Assembly (NCBI RefSeq): GCF_044751345.1
Contig: NZ_JBIWXY010000002.1
Location: 496,001 to 560,000, forward strand
Length of the DNA: 64,000 nucleotides
Direction: 5' to 3'
Source of the DNA: Methylobacillus methanolivorans
GTDB lineage: Bacteria; Pseudomonadota; Gammaproteobacteria; Burkholderiales; Methylophilaceae
Each line of letters begins with the position of its first letter. Positions within the stretch are counted from its first letter, which is position 1. Below the pieces are notes generated by a model. It was not told the origin of the DNA and searched no databases. It was given only the letters and a program-made list of their open reading frames with translations. The translations under genes and the position numbers were made by a program. Below are positions 1-7,752 of the stretch, piece after piece.

Positions 1-102
1 GAGCGAATAGCTTTGCATGGTGAGTGCCAGCAAGTGGGTATCACGCATGCCGCCGAGTTGATGCAGTTGCGTGAGGAGAAATCCCTTGAGATGTAGTTTC
101 AT
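1..102 (-). CDS. possible start of a gene running off the left edge (uncertain)
   Basis: On the minus strand a frame opens with ATG at 102 and stays open for 34 codons to the window edge. It lies 30 bases downstream of the stop of the DMT permease, so it could be the next gene of that unit. The plus strand is also open from base 1 to a TAG at 94-96, which could instead be the C-terminus of a gene entering from the left. Neither short peptide is recognisable, no good ribosome binding site is visible for the minus start, and I cannot choose between them. Confidence 0.25.
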   Translation of the reverse strand, partial: MKLHLKGFLLTQLHQLGGMRDTHLLALTMQSYSL

Positions 103-132
103 GGCTTGGTTCTGCTGGGTATGGAGATTTGT

Positions 133-1185
133 TTAATGATCACGCAGTTTTGCCACGCTTTCTGCCGATTCGCTGAACATCACAAAGCTGCCTCCAACCG
201 TGAGCACTAGCCCCAGCAGGAAATACCAGGGCGGCATCTGCAAGGTAAACATGGCAATGAATATCAGCGCAAACACGGCATAGAGGTTGCCAACGGCCTC
301 GCCTCGCCCAACGCCAATCAGGCTAAAACTCTTATAAAACGCCGTGTAGCAATAAGCATGGCAGGCCGAGGCCAGGGTAATCCACAATAGGGCTGCTGGG
401 TTGGTGAGCGTATCGTGCAACAGGCCCATGATGGGCAACGAGGTAAAAAGCGCCAGCGCTGGCAATATCAACGCTCCCCAGAACAGGATTTCAAAGGTGA
501 AACGGCAGTGTATGCCTACGTCCGGGTCGGTGACGTCCATCGCCCTGGCGGCGACTGCGCCTTCCGTGCCCCAGCCTATGGCCGACATCACGCCCCCCAG
601 ATAGCCCAACCACAGTTGGCTGTTATCCGCTCCCACTTCAGTGAACAAACCAGGGCCGTAGACCACCAGGCCACCCATCATAATGATGGCCATGCCCAGT
701 GCCGTGCGACCAGAAATCTTTTCGCGGTACCACAAGCGTGCGACTACGGCGCCAATGACGGGGTAAAACAAAGAGCTGACAGCGGCAAATACTGGCCCGA
801 CAAAGCCCATCGCCATATAAGACCCAAAAATGGCCATGGGGCCGCCGCACAGCGAAGCCAACGCATACCATTTGGAAATCTTGCGAAAGCGCACGATGGT
901 GCGTCCATAATCACGCACCTTGCCCAACACCAGATTCCACACAAGCAGGAAGATGAAGACGGCGATAGCGTGTATCCAGGTCATGACCGATGTGGCTGCC
1001 AGCCTGAGGGCAAGCTGATGTTCACCAATGTCGGCATATGGAGTTTCATACCATAGCGCAGTGCCCGGCACATACCATGCGCCCCAGAGGATGGCTGTCC
1101 ACAAGGCCCACATAAATCCCCAGCGCTGGTTGCGCGCGTAATGCCGGTGCAGGGCAGCGGGCAGGCGTGATGCGGTGTATTGCAT
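133..1185 (-). CDS. DMT/EamA-superfamily permease of the TMA gene cluster
   Basis: A 350-residue, very hydrophobic protein with about ten predicted membrane helices. The first follows a short basic N-terminus (around residues 24-42) and the last lies near residues 315-335. This is the layout of the drug/metabolite transporter (EamA/RhaT-like) superfamily, inner-membrane carriers of small metabolites. The substrate cannot be read from sequence. Context is informative: it diverges from the APC permease and tmd genes, and its upstream region carries the same tandem palindrome as those two units, oriented towards it. I infer co-regulation with trimethylamine oxidation and a role in moving an amine, or a product such as dimethylamine. 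The family call is firm; the substrate is inference. Confidence 0.75.
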   Translation of the reverse strand: MQYTASRLPAALHRHYARNQRWGFMWALWTAILWGAWYVPGTALWYETPYADIGEHQLALRLAATSVMTWIHAIAVFIFLLVWNLVLGKVRDYGRTIVRFRKISKWYALASLCGGPMAIFGSYMAMGFVGPVFAAVSSLFYPVIGAVVARLWYREKISGRTALGMAIIMMGGLVVYGPGLFTEVGADNSQLWLGYLGGVMSAIGWGTEGAVAARAMDVTDPDVGIHCRFTFEILFWGALILPALALFTSLPIMGLLHDTLTNPAALLWITLASACHAYCYTAFYKSFSLIGVGRGEAVGNLYAVFALIFIAMFTLQMPPWYFLLGLVLTVGGSFVMFSESAESVAKLRDH

Positions 1186-1259
1186 GAGTGGATGTCCAGT
1201 ATCCAGGGTGGCGATGACAGATATTGCCCATGGTAATCAGCCATGTGGGTGAATTTCCA

Positions 1260-1289
1260 TACTCCTTGTGGAGTACTCCAAGTTGCTGA
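1260..1289 (-). promoter_or_regulatory. tandem palindromic operator, copy 1 (DMT permease unit)
   Basis: TACTCC-TTGT-GGAGTA (1260-1275) is a perfect 6-bp inverted repeat with a 4-nt spacer. It overlaps by two bases a second, half-conserved site beginning TACTCC at 1274, so the offset is 14 bp. Read on the minus strand, the pair aligns with the copies upstream of the APC permease and tmd. The element ends about 75 bp before the DMT permease start. Confidence 0.6.
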
Positions 1290-1341
1290 TGTATCAGGAA
1301 GATACCGGTAAATCAGGTGGAAGCAGGCAAGGGTGAGTGAC

Positions 1342-1377
1342 TACCCACTATGGAGTAATCCGTAGGGAGAATTGTGG
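1342..1377 (+). promoter_or_regulatory. tandem palindromic operator, copy 2 (APC permease promoter)
   Basis: Site 1 is TACCCA-CTAT-GGAGTA (1342-1357). Site 2 is TAATCC-GTAG-GGAGAA (1356-1371), offset by 14 bp and followed directly by TTGTGG. The 36 bases match the copy before tmd at 26 positions, including an unbroken GGAGAATTGT. TTGTGG could serve as a poor -35, since TGAAAT lies 17 bp downstream as a candidate -10. That placement suits an activator overlapping the -35. The gene start lies 100 bp downstream. Confidence 0.65.
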
Positions 1378-1477
1378 GCAATGACTCAACAGGATGAAAT
1401 GCATTCCATTGTGGCTTGGTATGCCATGCTGGAATCGCATGGGCAAGCGACAGGACATTTGACTAAGGGGAATCCAA

Positions 1478-3175
1478 GTGAACAGTAATCCGTCTGTAGA
1501 TGCTATTTCCGCCGATCTATCCGGCGATGTGGTAGCCGCCCAGAATTCCACCCTGCTGCGCAAGATCGGCTGGCAAGGTGCGTTCTGGGTGGCGAGTGGG
1601 GTGCCTGCCCTGGTGTTGTTTTCCATCGGGGCGATTGCGGCCACTGTGGGCAAGCCATCATGGCTGGTGTGGATGTTGTCGATCAGCTTTGGCTTTATCC
1701 AGGCGTTTACCTATGCGGAGATTGCCGGTCTGTTTCCGCACAAGTCTGGTGGTGCATCGGTGTATGGTGCCGTGGCCTGGGTACGTTACAGCAAGTTTAT
1801 TGCACCGGTATCAGTGTGGTGTAACTGGTTTGCCTGGTCTCCGGTGCTGGCGATAGGCTCGGGGCTGGCGGCGGGTTATATCCTCAATGCCATGTTCCCA
1901 CCAGATGCCGTGATCAATACCTGGCAAATCACGCTGCTTGATCTCAGCTTTATCAAGTCTGACCTGGCCTTGCGCATCAATGCGACTTTCATTGTGGGGG
2001 CCGCGGTGTTGCTGTCAGTGTTTGGGATACAGCACGGTGGCATTCTGCGTTCGGCGCGTGTGACCATGGTCTTGGGTATTACCGCGCTGATCCCGTTGAT
2101 GTTGATCGGCTTGATCCCCATCATCACTGGCGATGTGGCCCAGCTGAATTTCCTGCCTATCGCACCCTTGTCCTATGACGATGCAGGCAATGTGATAGAT
2201 GGCTTGTGGGGTATAGAAGGCTGGAAGCTGATGGCCGGTGGCTTGTTCATTGCAGCCTGGTCCACTTACGGCTTTGAGACTTCGGTGTGCTATACCCGCG
2301 AATTCAAGAACCCCAAGAGCGATACCTTCAAAGCTATCTTTTATTCTGGTTTGCTCTGTATCGCCGTCTTCACGCTGGTGCCGATCGCCTTCCAGGCTCA
2401 TCTTGGGTTGGGCCACCTAGTGACGCCCGCTGTGTTGGATGCAGCAGGTAATGTGGTGACGCCCGCTGTCTATGATGGCATGCTGGCCCCGGAAATCTAC
2501 AGCGGCATGGGTGTTGCCGCTGCGCTGTCTGACATGATCGGTGGCGGCAAGATCATCGGCAATATCCTCATGATCATGCTGGTGCTGGCGCTGATGCTTT
2601 CCATCATGACGTCCATGGCGGGCTCTTCACGTACCTTGTATCAGGCTTCTGTCGATGGCTGGTTACCCAAGTATCTGTCCCGGGTTAACGAGCATGGCGC
2701 ACCAACGCCAGCCATGTGGACAGACCTGTGCTTTAACCTGGTATTACTGCTGATGTCAGACTATGTGTTCGTGCTGGCGGCATCCAATGTGGGTTATATC
2801 ATGTTCAACTTCCTCAACCTCAACGCTGGCTGGATACACCGCCTGGATCGCCCAGACTGGCTGCGCCCCTACAAGGCACCGACCATCCTGTTAGCGCTGG
2901 GCACCGTGCTGAGTTTCGTCAACCTGGCGTTGATGGGCCTGGGGGCTGATATCTGGGGTGATGGCACATTGAAGACAGGCTTGTTCTTTGCCTCACTCAT
3001 TATCCCGGTCTTTATCTTCCGGCATTACTTCCAGGATAAGGGACAGTTCCCCAAAGCCATGTTGGAGGATATGTATATCGCCAATGACGATGGTGGTGGT
3101 AAGCGTGCAGGTGTGCTGCCTTACCTGGCATTGATTGCTGGTGTGCTGGTGGTGGCATTCTTCCATAGCCTCTAA
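1478..3175 (+). CDS. APC-superfamily permease, candidate trimethylamine/amine importer
   Basis: A 565-residue integral membrane protein of the amino acid-polyamine-organocation superfamily. A hydrophilic N-terminus of about 35 residues precedes a first helix with the typical glycine-rich start, and roughly twelve to fourteen hydrophobic segments follow. The start is GTG 1478, supported by AAGGGG seven bases upstream; no better start lies near. It sits immediately before tmd, is followed by its own terminator and shares the tandem operator with tmd. I infer that it imports trimethylamine or a related methylated amine. TMA transporters known to me in marine Roseobacters are BCCT-type, so an APC carrier would be a different solution. 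An amino acid or polyamine substrate remains possible. Confidence 0.8.
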   Translation: MNSNPSVDAISADLSGDVVAAQNSTLLRKIGWQGAFWVASGVPALVLFSIGAIAATVGKPSWLVWMLSISFGFIQAFTYAEIAGLFPHKSGGASVYGAVAWVRYSKFIAPVSVWCNWFAWSPVLAIGSGLAAGYILNAMFPPDAVINTWQITLLDLSFIKSDLALRINATFIVGAAVLLSVFGIQHGGILRSARVTMVLGITALIPLMLIGLIPIITGDVAQLNFLPIAPLSYDDAGNVIDGLWGIEGWKLMAGGLFIAAWSTYGFETSVCYTREFKNPKSDTFKAIFYSGLLCIAVFTLVPIAFQAHLGLGHLVTPAVLDAAGNVVTPAVYDGMLAPEIYSGMGVAAALSDMIGGGKIIGNILMIMLVLALMLSIMTSMAGSSRTLYQASVDGWLPKYLSRVNEHGAPTPAMWTDLCFNLVLLLMSDYVFVLAASNVGYIMFNFLNLNAGWIHRLDRPDWLRPYKAPTILLALGTVLSFVNLALMGLGADIWGDGTLKTGLFFASLIIPVFIFRHYFQDKGQFPKAMLEDMYIANDDGGGKRAGVLPYLALIAGVLVVAFFHSL

Positions 3176-3205
3176 ACCACAATCTTACTGATTACTTGAC
3201 CAGTG

Positions 3206-3233
3206 CGGGCCGCAACATTGCGGCCCGTTTTTT
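3206..3233 (+). terminator. rho-independent terminator after the APC permease
   Basis: The stem CGGGCCGCA/TGCGGCCCG (3206-3214 and 3219-3227) has an ACAT loop and is followed by six T. It separates the permease transcript from tmd, which has its own upstream element. Confidence 0.9.
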
Positions 3234-3262
3234 ATTTAATTCAATAGCTTAATTTGTTTTGG

Positions 3263-3298
3263 TACTCCGTAGGTGGTAAGCCCTAAGGAGAATTGTAG
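3263..3298 (+). promoter_or_regulatory. tandem palindromic operator, copy 3 (tmd promoter)
   Basis: Site 1 is TACTCC-GTAG-GTGGTA (3263-3278). Site 2 is TAAGCC-CTAA-GGAGAA (3277-3292), again offset by 14 bp and followed by TTGTAG. A weak -10 candidate, AAGAAT, begins 17 bp after TTGTAG. The element ends 70 bp before the tmd start, and its architecture is the same as copy 2. Confidence 0.65.
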
Positions 3299-3368
3299 CC
3301 ATCCTGCCGCTCATGAAGAATTCAACCTACAACAAGACATAACCCATGTTTAAAGAGAGGAAGTCAGA

Positions 3369-5561
3369 ATGGCACGAGATCCTAAACACAATATCCTGTT
3401 TGAGCCGATCCAGATCGGCCCTAAAACCCTGCGTAACCGTTTTTATCAAGTGCCACACTGTATAGGTGCTGGTTCTGACAAACCCGGGTTCCAGGCTGCC
3501 CATCGTTCCGTGAAGGCGGAAGGTGGCTGGGCGGCGATGAATACCGAATACTGTTCCATCCACCCTGAATCCGATGATACGCACCGCTTATCTGCCCGTA
3601 TCTGGGATGAAGGCGATGTACGCAACCTGCGCGCGATGACCGACGAGGTGCATAAATATGGTGCCTTGGCTGGTATCGAGATGTGGTACGGCGGTGCACA
3701 TGCGCCGTGTATGGAGTCCCGAGCGACGCCGCGCGGCCCCAGCCAATATGCCTCCGAGTTTGAAACCCTGAGTTACTGCAAGGAAATGGATCAGGCCGAC
3801 ATCAACATGGTGCAGCAATATTATGTAGAAGCTGCCCAGCGCGCCCGTGATGCGGGCTTTGATATTGTCTACGTCTATGGCGCCCACTCTTACCTGCCGC
3901 TGCAATTCCTCAACCCTTACTACAACAAGCGCACCGATAAATACGGTGGCTCCCTGGAAAACCGCGCACGTTTCTGGTTGGAAACCCTGGAAAAAGTCCG
4001 CCGTGCTGTTGGTCAGGATTGTGCGATTGCCACCCGTTTTGCCGTGGATACCGTGTATGGCCCGGGCCAGATCGAGGTGGAAGTCGATGGCATGAAATTC
4101 ATCGAACTGGCTGACCCACTGGTGGATCTGTGGGACGTGGATGTCGGCGATATTGCCGAGTGGGGTGAGGATGCTGGCCCATCACGCTTTTACCAGCAGG
4201 GCCACCAGGTGCCATGGACCAAGTTCGTCAAGCAAGTGTCGAAGAAGCCTGTGCTCGGTGTGGGCCGCTTTACCGACCCGGAAAAAATGACCGAAATTGT
4301 CACCAAGGGCTATGCCGACATTATCGGCGCAGCACGTCCCTCAATTGCCGACCCCTTCCTGCCACAAAAGATTGAAGAAGGTCGCTACGACGATATTCGC
4401 GTTTGCATAGGCTGCAACGTCTGTATTTCACGTTGGGAAATCGGTGGGCCGCCCATGATTTGCACCCAGAACGCGACGGCGGGTGAAGAATACCGTCGTG
4501 GCTGGCACCCGGAGAAATTCCGCAAGACCAAATCCAGCGATGCTGTGCTGGTAGTGGGCGCTGGGCCTTCTGGCTCAGAGTGCGCACGCGTGCTGATGGA
4601 AAGCGGTTATACCGTGCACTTGTACGACAGTGCCGAGAAAATAGGCGGGCACTTGAACACTATTGCCACCTTGCCAGGCCTGGGCGAGTGGAGCTACCAC
4701 CGGGATTATCGCGAAACCCAGCTCAACAAACTGGTGAAGAAAAACAAGGACTCGGTGATTGCCCTGGGGCAGAAACGCCTGACTGCCGATGACATTCTGC
4801 AATATGGCGCAGACAAGGTAGTGATTGCCACGGGCGCTTCCTGGAACACCGATGGCACCAATTGCCTGAGCCACGAGCCGATTCCTGGTGCAGATGCCTC
4901 GCGTGCTGATCAATTGACGCCAGAGCAGGTGATGGAAGGTAAAAAGCCTATTGGCAAGCGCGTGGTGATCTTGAATGCAGATACTTACTTCATGGCCCCC
5001 AGTCTGGCAGAAAAGCTCGCAGTGGCCGGGCATGAAGTAACTCTCGTTTCAGGTGTGCACTTGGCTAACTACATGCACTTCACGCTGGAATATCCCAACA
5101 TGATGCGTCGCCTGCATGAGCTGGGTGTGGAAGAGTTGGGAGACCACTTCTGCTCACGCATCGAGCCGGGCCGCCTGGAAATCTACAACATCTGGGGTGA
5201 TGGATCACGCCGCACCTATCGCGGCCCTGGTGTTTCCCCACGGGATGCCAACAAAACCCATCGCTGGCTGGAGTTTGATTCACTGATTTTGGTGACTGGC
5301 CGTCATTCGGATTGCACGTTGTTCAATGAGCTGAAAGCACGCGAATCCGAGTGGGAGGAAAACGGTGTCAAATCTGTTTACCTGATTGGTGATGCCGAAG
5401 CACCACGCCTGATCGCGGATGCCACGTTCACAGGCCACCGCCTGGCGCGTGAAATTGAAGAAGCCAATCCGCAATATCCATTGCCTTACAAGCGTGAGGT
5501 AGCGGTGTGGGGCACTGCCCACATGCCGGGCGGTGAGTTCAAGATCGAGTACAAGGTCTGA
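3369..5561 (+). CDS. tmd: trimethylamine dehydrogenase
   Basis: A 730-residue cytoplasmic iron-sulfur flavoprotein oxidising trimethylamine to dimethylamine and formaldehyde and passing electrons to ETF. Layout: an N-terminal FMN TIM barrel of the Old Yellow Enzyme type (about 1-385), then two nucleotide-binding-fold domains (about 390-730). Key W3A1 residues (mature numbering) are present: Cys30 for the 6-S-cysteinyl FMN link; the Tyr60, Trp264 and Trp355 aromatic bowl that binds the trimethylammonium group; Tyr169, His172 and Asp267; and Cys345, 348, 351 and 364 for the 4Fe-4S cluster. Tyr60 argues for TMA rather than dimethylamine as substrate, because dimethylamine dehydrogenases carry another residue there. 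The ribosome binding site is GAGAGGAAG. Full length, with no disruption. Confidence 0.97.
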   Translation: MARDPKHNILFEPIQIGPKTLRNRFYQVPHCIGAGSDKPGFQAAHRSVKAEGGWAAMNTEYCSIHPESDDTHRLSARIWDEGDVRNLRAMTDEVHKYGALAGIEMWYGGAHAPCMESRATPRGPSQYASEFETLSYCKEMDQADINMVQQYYVEAAQRARDAGFDIVYVYGAHSYLPLQFLNPYYNKRTDKYGGSLENRARFWLETLEKVRRAVGQDCAIATRFAVDTVYGPGQIEVEVDGMKFIELADPLVDLWDVDVGDIAEWGEDAGPSRFYQQGHQVPWTKFVKQVSKKPVLGVGRFTDPEKMTEIVTKGYADIIGAARPSIADPFLPQKIEEGRYDDIRVCIGCNVCISRWEIGGPPMICTQNATAGEEYRRGWHPEKFRKTKSSDAVLVVGAGPSGSECARVLMESGYTVHLYDSAEKIGGHLNTIATLPGLGEWSYHRDYRETQLNKLVKKNKDSVIALGQKRLTADDILQYGADKVVIATGASWNTDGTNCLSHEPIPGADASRADQLTPEQVMEGKKPIGKRVVILNADTYFMAPSLAEKLAVAGHEVTLVSGVHLANYMHFTLEYPNMMRRLHELGVEELGDHFCSRIEPGRLEIYNIWGDGSRRTYRGPGVSPRDANKTHRWLEFDSLILVTGRHSDCTLFNELKARESEWEENGVKSVYLIGDAEAPRLIADATFTGHRLAREIEEANPQYPLPYKREVAVWGTAHMPGGEFKIEYKV

Positions 5562-5568
5562 TAAGCAC

Positions 5569-5592
5569 GCCGGGGAGGTCACCCTCCCCGGC
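5569..5592 (+). repeat. GC-rich hairpin between tmd and the Fe-S oxidoreductase gene
   Basis: A perfect 10-bp stem, GCCGGGGAGG/CCTCCCCGGC, with a TCAC loop, starting 8 bases after the tmd stop. No T-tract follows directly; a broken T-rich stretch comes about 15 bases later. It may work as a partial terminator or an mRNA-stabilising end that lets tmd be made in excess over the downstream electron-transfer genes. Confidence 0.7.
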
Positions 5593-5628
5593 ACTTGCCA
5601 CATCACCTTTTTCTTTATCGAGACTGCT

Positions 5629-7752
5629 ATGCTGGATTCTTCTCTCGTCACCCGTATTTTGTTTCAGGACTTTGCCTCCTGGTCGATTACGCTGTTTTAC
5701 CTCTTGGGCTATACCGCCATCGGCGTGTTCATTCACGGTGTTTATGTGCAGGTGCGCAAATACAGGCGCGGCAAGCCATTTGCGATTGCTGGCCTCAAGG
5801 CTGGCATACAACGCATGCTGCAAGACCTCGCGAGCCATCGCACCCTGGTGCGCCGTGATCGCTCTGCCGGGCGCGCTCATGCCCTGATTTTCTTTGGTTT
5901 TGTGCTGTTGTTCATTGGCACTGCCACCATCACCCTAGAGTACGACATCCTGGAGCCTTTGTTCGGCTGGCGCTTCTGGCGTGGTGATTTTTACCTCTGG
6001 TTTTCGCTGGTGCTGGATGTGGCTGGTGTTGGCCTGATTGCGGGCCTGCTTTACATGATGGTGCGCCGTGGCTGGATCAAGCCACCCAAGCTGGACTATG
6101 CCCGCCCCGACCGCAGCCCGGAAGACCCGGATTACAATCGAAGCGACTATAAGCGCGAGGATTGGGCCTTTCTCTGGACCCTGATCATCATAGGCATCAC
6201 CGGCTATGTGCTGGAAGCCGCGCGGCTGGTGTGGCTGGGGGATCAGCCTGAGGTCTGGTCAGTGCGTTTCTGGTCGCCCGTGGGGGCCGTGCTGGCCCAT
6301 GGCATGCAAGGGTTGGGCTTGGATGCTGATGCTGCCGCCATGCTGCGCAGCGGCTTATGGTGGTTTCATGGCCTGTTGGCACTGACCTTTATCGCCTTGA
6401 TCCCCTACAGCAAGGTCAAGCATATCTTCACTGCGCCGACTTCGCTGATGTTGCGTGACCCGCTGGCTGGTCGCCGCCTACCCAAGGTACCGGAGGAGCA
6501 AAAGAGCGCGGGCTACCAATACATCACCGATTTCAAGTGGAAGGAGCTGCTGCACCTCGATGCCTGTACCAAGTGTGGTCGATGTCATGAGGCTTGCCCG
6601 GCCAATGCTGTGGGCGCACCGCTTTCACCACGCGACGTGATTTTGTCGCTGCGTGAGTTTGCCAATCATGCCTTAGAAGCCAAGACCTTGCCTGCGGAGG
6701 CTGAGCTGGACGTGCATGGCAAGGGGCCGGGCCAGGTGTTCATGGAAACATTATGGTCATGCCGCACCTGCCTGGCTTGCGTCGAAATCTGCCCAGTGGC
6801 GGTGGAGCATGTGCCTATCATCGTGCAGATGCGCCGCAAGCTGGTGGAAGACGGCAATATGGAGCCGTTGCTGGAGAAAACCCTGCAAACCATTCATAAG
6901 ACCGGCAACTCATTTGGCGAATCCAAGCGTAAGCGCGCCTCCTGGGCCAAGGATTTGCCTTTCACCATCAAGGATGCGCGCAAGGAGCCGGTTGACCTGT
7001 TGTGGTTCGTCGGTGATTACGCCTCGTTTGACCCGCGTAACCAGAAAGTCACGCGCGGCTTTGCCAAGCTGATGAATCAAGCTGGTGTTGATTTTGGCCT
7101 GCTGTTCGAGGGTGAACTTAATGCAGGCAATGATGTGCGCCGTGTTGGCGAGGAAGGGTTGTATGAGTTTCTTGCCACGGCCAATATCACCTCGCTCTCT
7201 GATTGCGCATTTAACTCCGTAGTGACGACCGACCCGCATTCTTACAACACTATCCGCAATGAATACCCGGATTTTGGTGGCGAGTTTGAGATCCAGCATT
7301 ACACCACGCTGGTACGCGAGCTATTGCAACAAGGCCGCTTGCGTTTGCGCAAGACGCTGGATTGCCGAGTTACCTTCCACGACCCTTGTCACCTTGGGCG
7401 TTACAACCGTGGTTTTGATGCCCCGCGCGATATCTTGCAGATGCTGGGCTGCGAATTGGTGGAGATGGAGCGCAATCGTGACAACTCCTTCTGTTGTGGT
7501 GCTGGCGGTGGCCGGATCTGGATTCCTGATCCGCCAGGTACGGAAAAGCCTTCGCAGAACCGCATGCATGAGGCAGCACGCATTGAGGGCTTACAAGTGT
7601 TTGTGGTGTCTTGCCCCAAGGATCTCACGATGTACGAGGATGCGCTGAAAACCGCTGGGTATGAAGGCAAGTTTGTTGTGCGTGAGCTGATCGAGTTGAT
7701 TGAAGAATGTGTGGAGTACGATGAGCCAGCTGCATTATCTTTGCAAGCCTGA
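5629..7752 (+). CDS. membrane Fe-S oxidoreductase with NarI-like domain (DgcB-like), probable ETF-to-quinone link
   Basis: A 707-residue protein from ATG 5629, which starts directly before the hydrophobic region; an upstream in-frame codon at 5533 lies inside tmd and is rejected. About five membrane helices in the first 270 residues resemble the nitrate reductase gamma/cytochrome b fold. A two-cluster ferredoxin domain follows (CTKCGRCHEACP near residue 312 and CRTCLACVEICP near 377). The C-terminal heterodisulfide-reductase CCG domain has HDPCH near 584 and FCCGAGGG near 620. The architecture resembles DgcB, encoded beside the Tmd-related dimethylglycine demethylase and ETF genes in pseudomonads. 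No ETF:quinone oxidoreductase gene is present here, so I infer that this protein carries electrons from ETF to the membrane quinone. Confidence 0.8.
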   Translation: MLDSSLVTRILFQDFASWSITLFYLLGYTAIGVFIHGVYVQVRKYRRGKPFAIAGLKAGIQRMLQDLASHRTLVRRDRSAGRAHALIFFGFVLLFIGTATITLEYDILEPLFGWRFWRGDFYLWFSLVLDVAGVGLIAGLLYMMVRRGWIKPPKLDYARPDRSPEDPDYNRSDYKREDWAFLWTLIIIGITGYVLEAARLVWLGDQPEVWSVRFWSPVGAVLAHGMQGLGLDADAAAMLRSGLWWFHGLLALTFIALIPYSKVKHIFTAPTSLMLRDPLAGRRLPKVPEEQKSAGYQYITDFKWKELLHLDACTKCGRCHEACPANAVGAPLSPRDVILSLREFANHALEAKTLPAEAELDVHGKGPGQVFMETLWSCRTCLACVEICPVAVEHVPIIVQMRRKLVEDGNMEPLLEKTLQTIHKTGNSFGESKRKRASWAKDLPFTIKDARKEPVDLLWFVGDYASFDPRNQKVTRGFAKLMNQAGVDFGLLFEGELNAGNDVRRVGEEGLYEFLATANITSLSDCAFNSVVTTDPHSYNTIRNEYPDFGGEFEIQHYTTLVRELLQQGRLRLRKTLDCRVTFHDPCHLGRYNRGFDAPRDILQMLGCELVEMERNRDNSFCCGAGGGRIWIPDPPGTEKPSQNRMHEAARIEGLQVFVVSCPKDLTMYEDALKTAGYEGKFVVRELIELIEECVEYDEPAALSLQA

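Noticed and set aside
415..1056. Plus-strand frame of 213 codons
   Set aside because: Antisense to the DMT permease and low in hydrophobic or domain structure.
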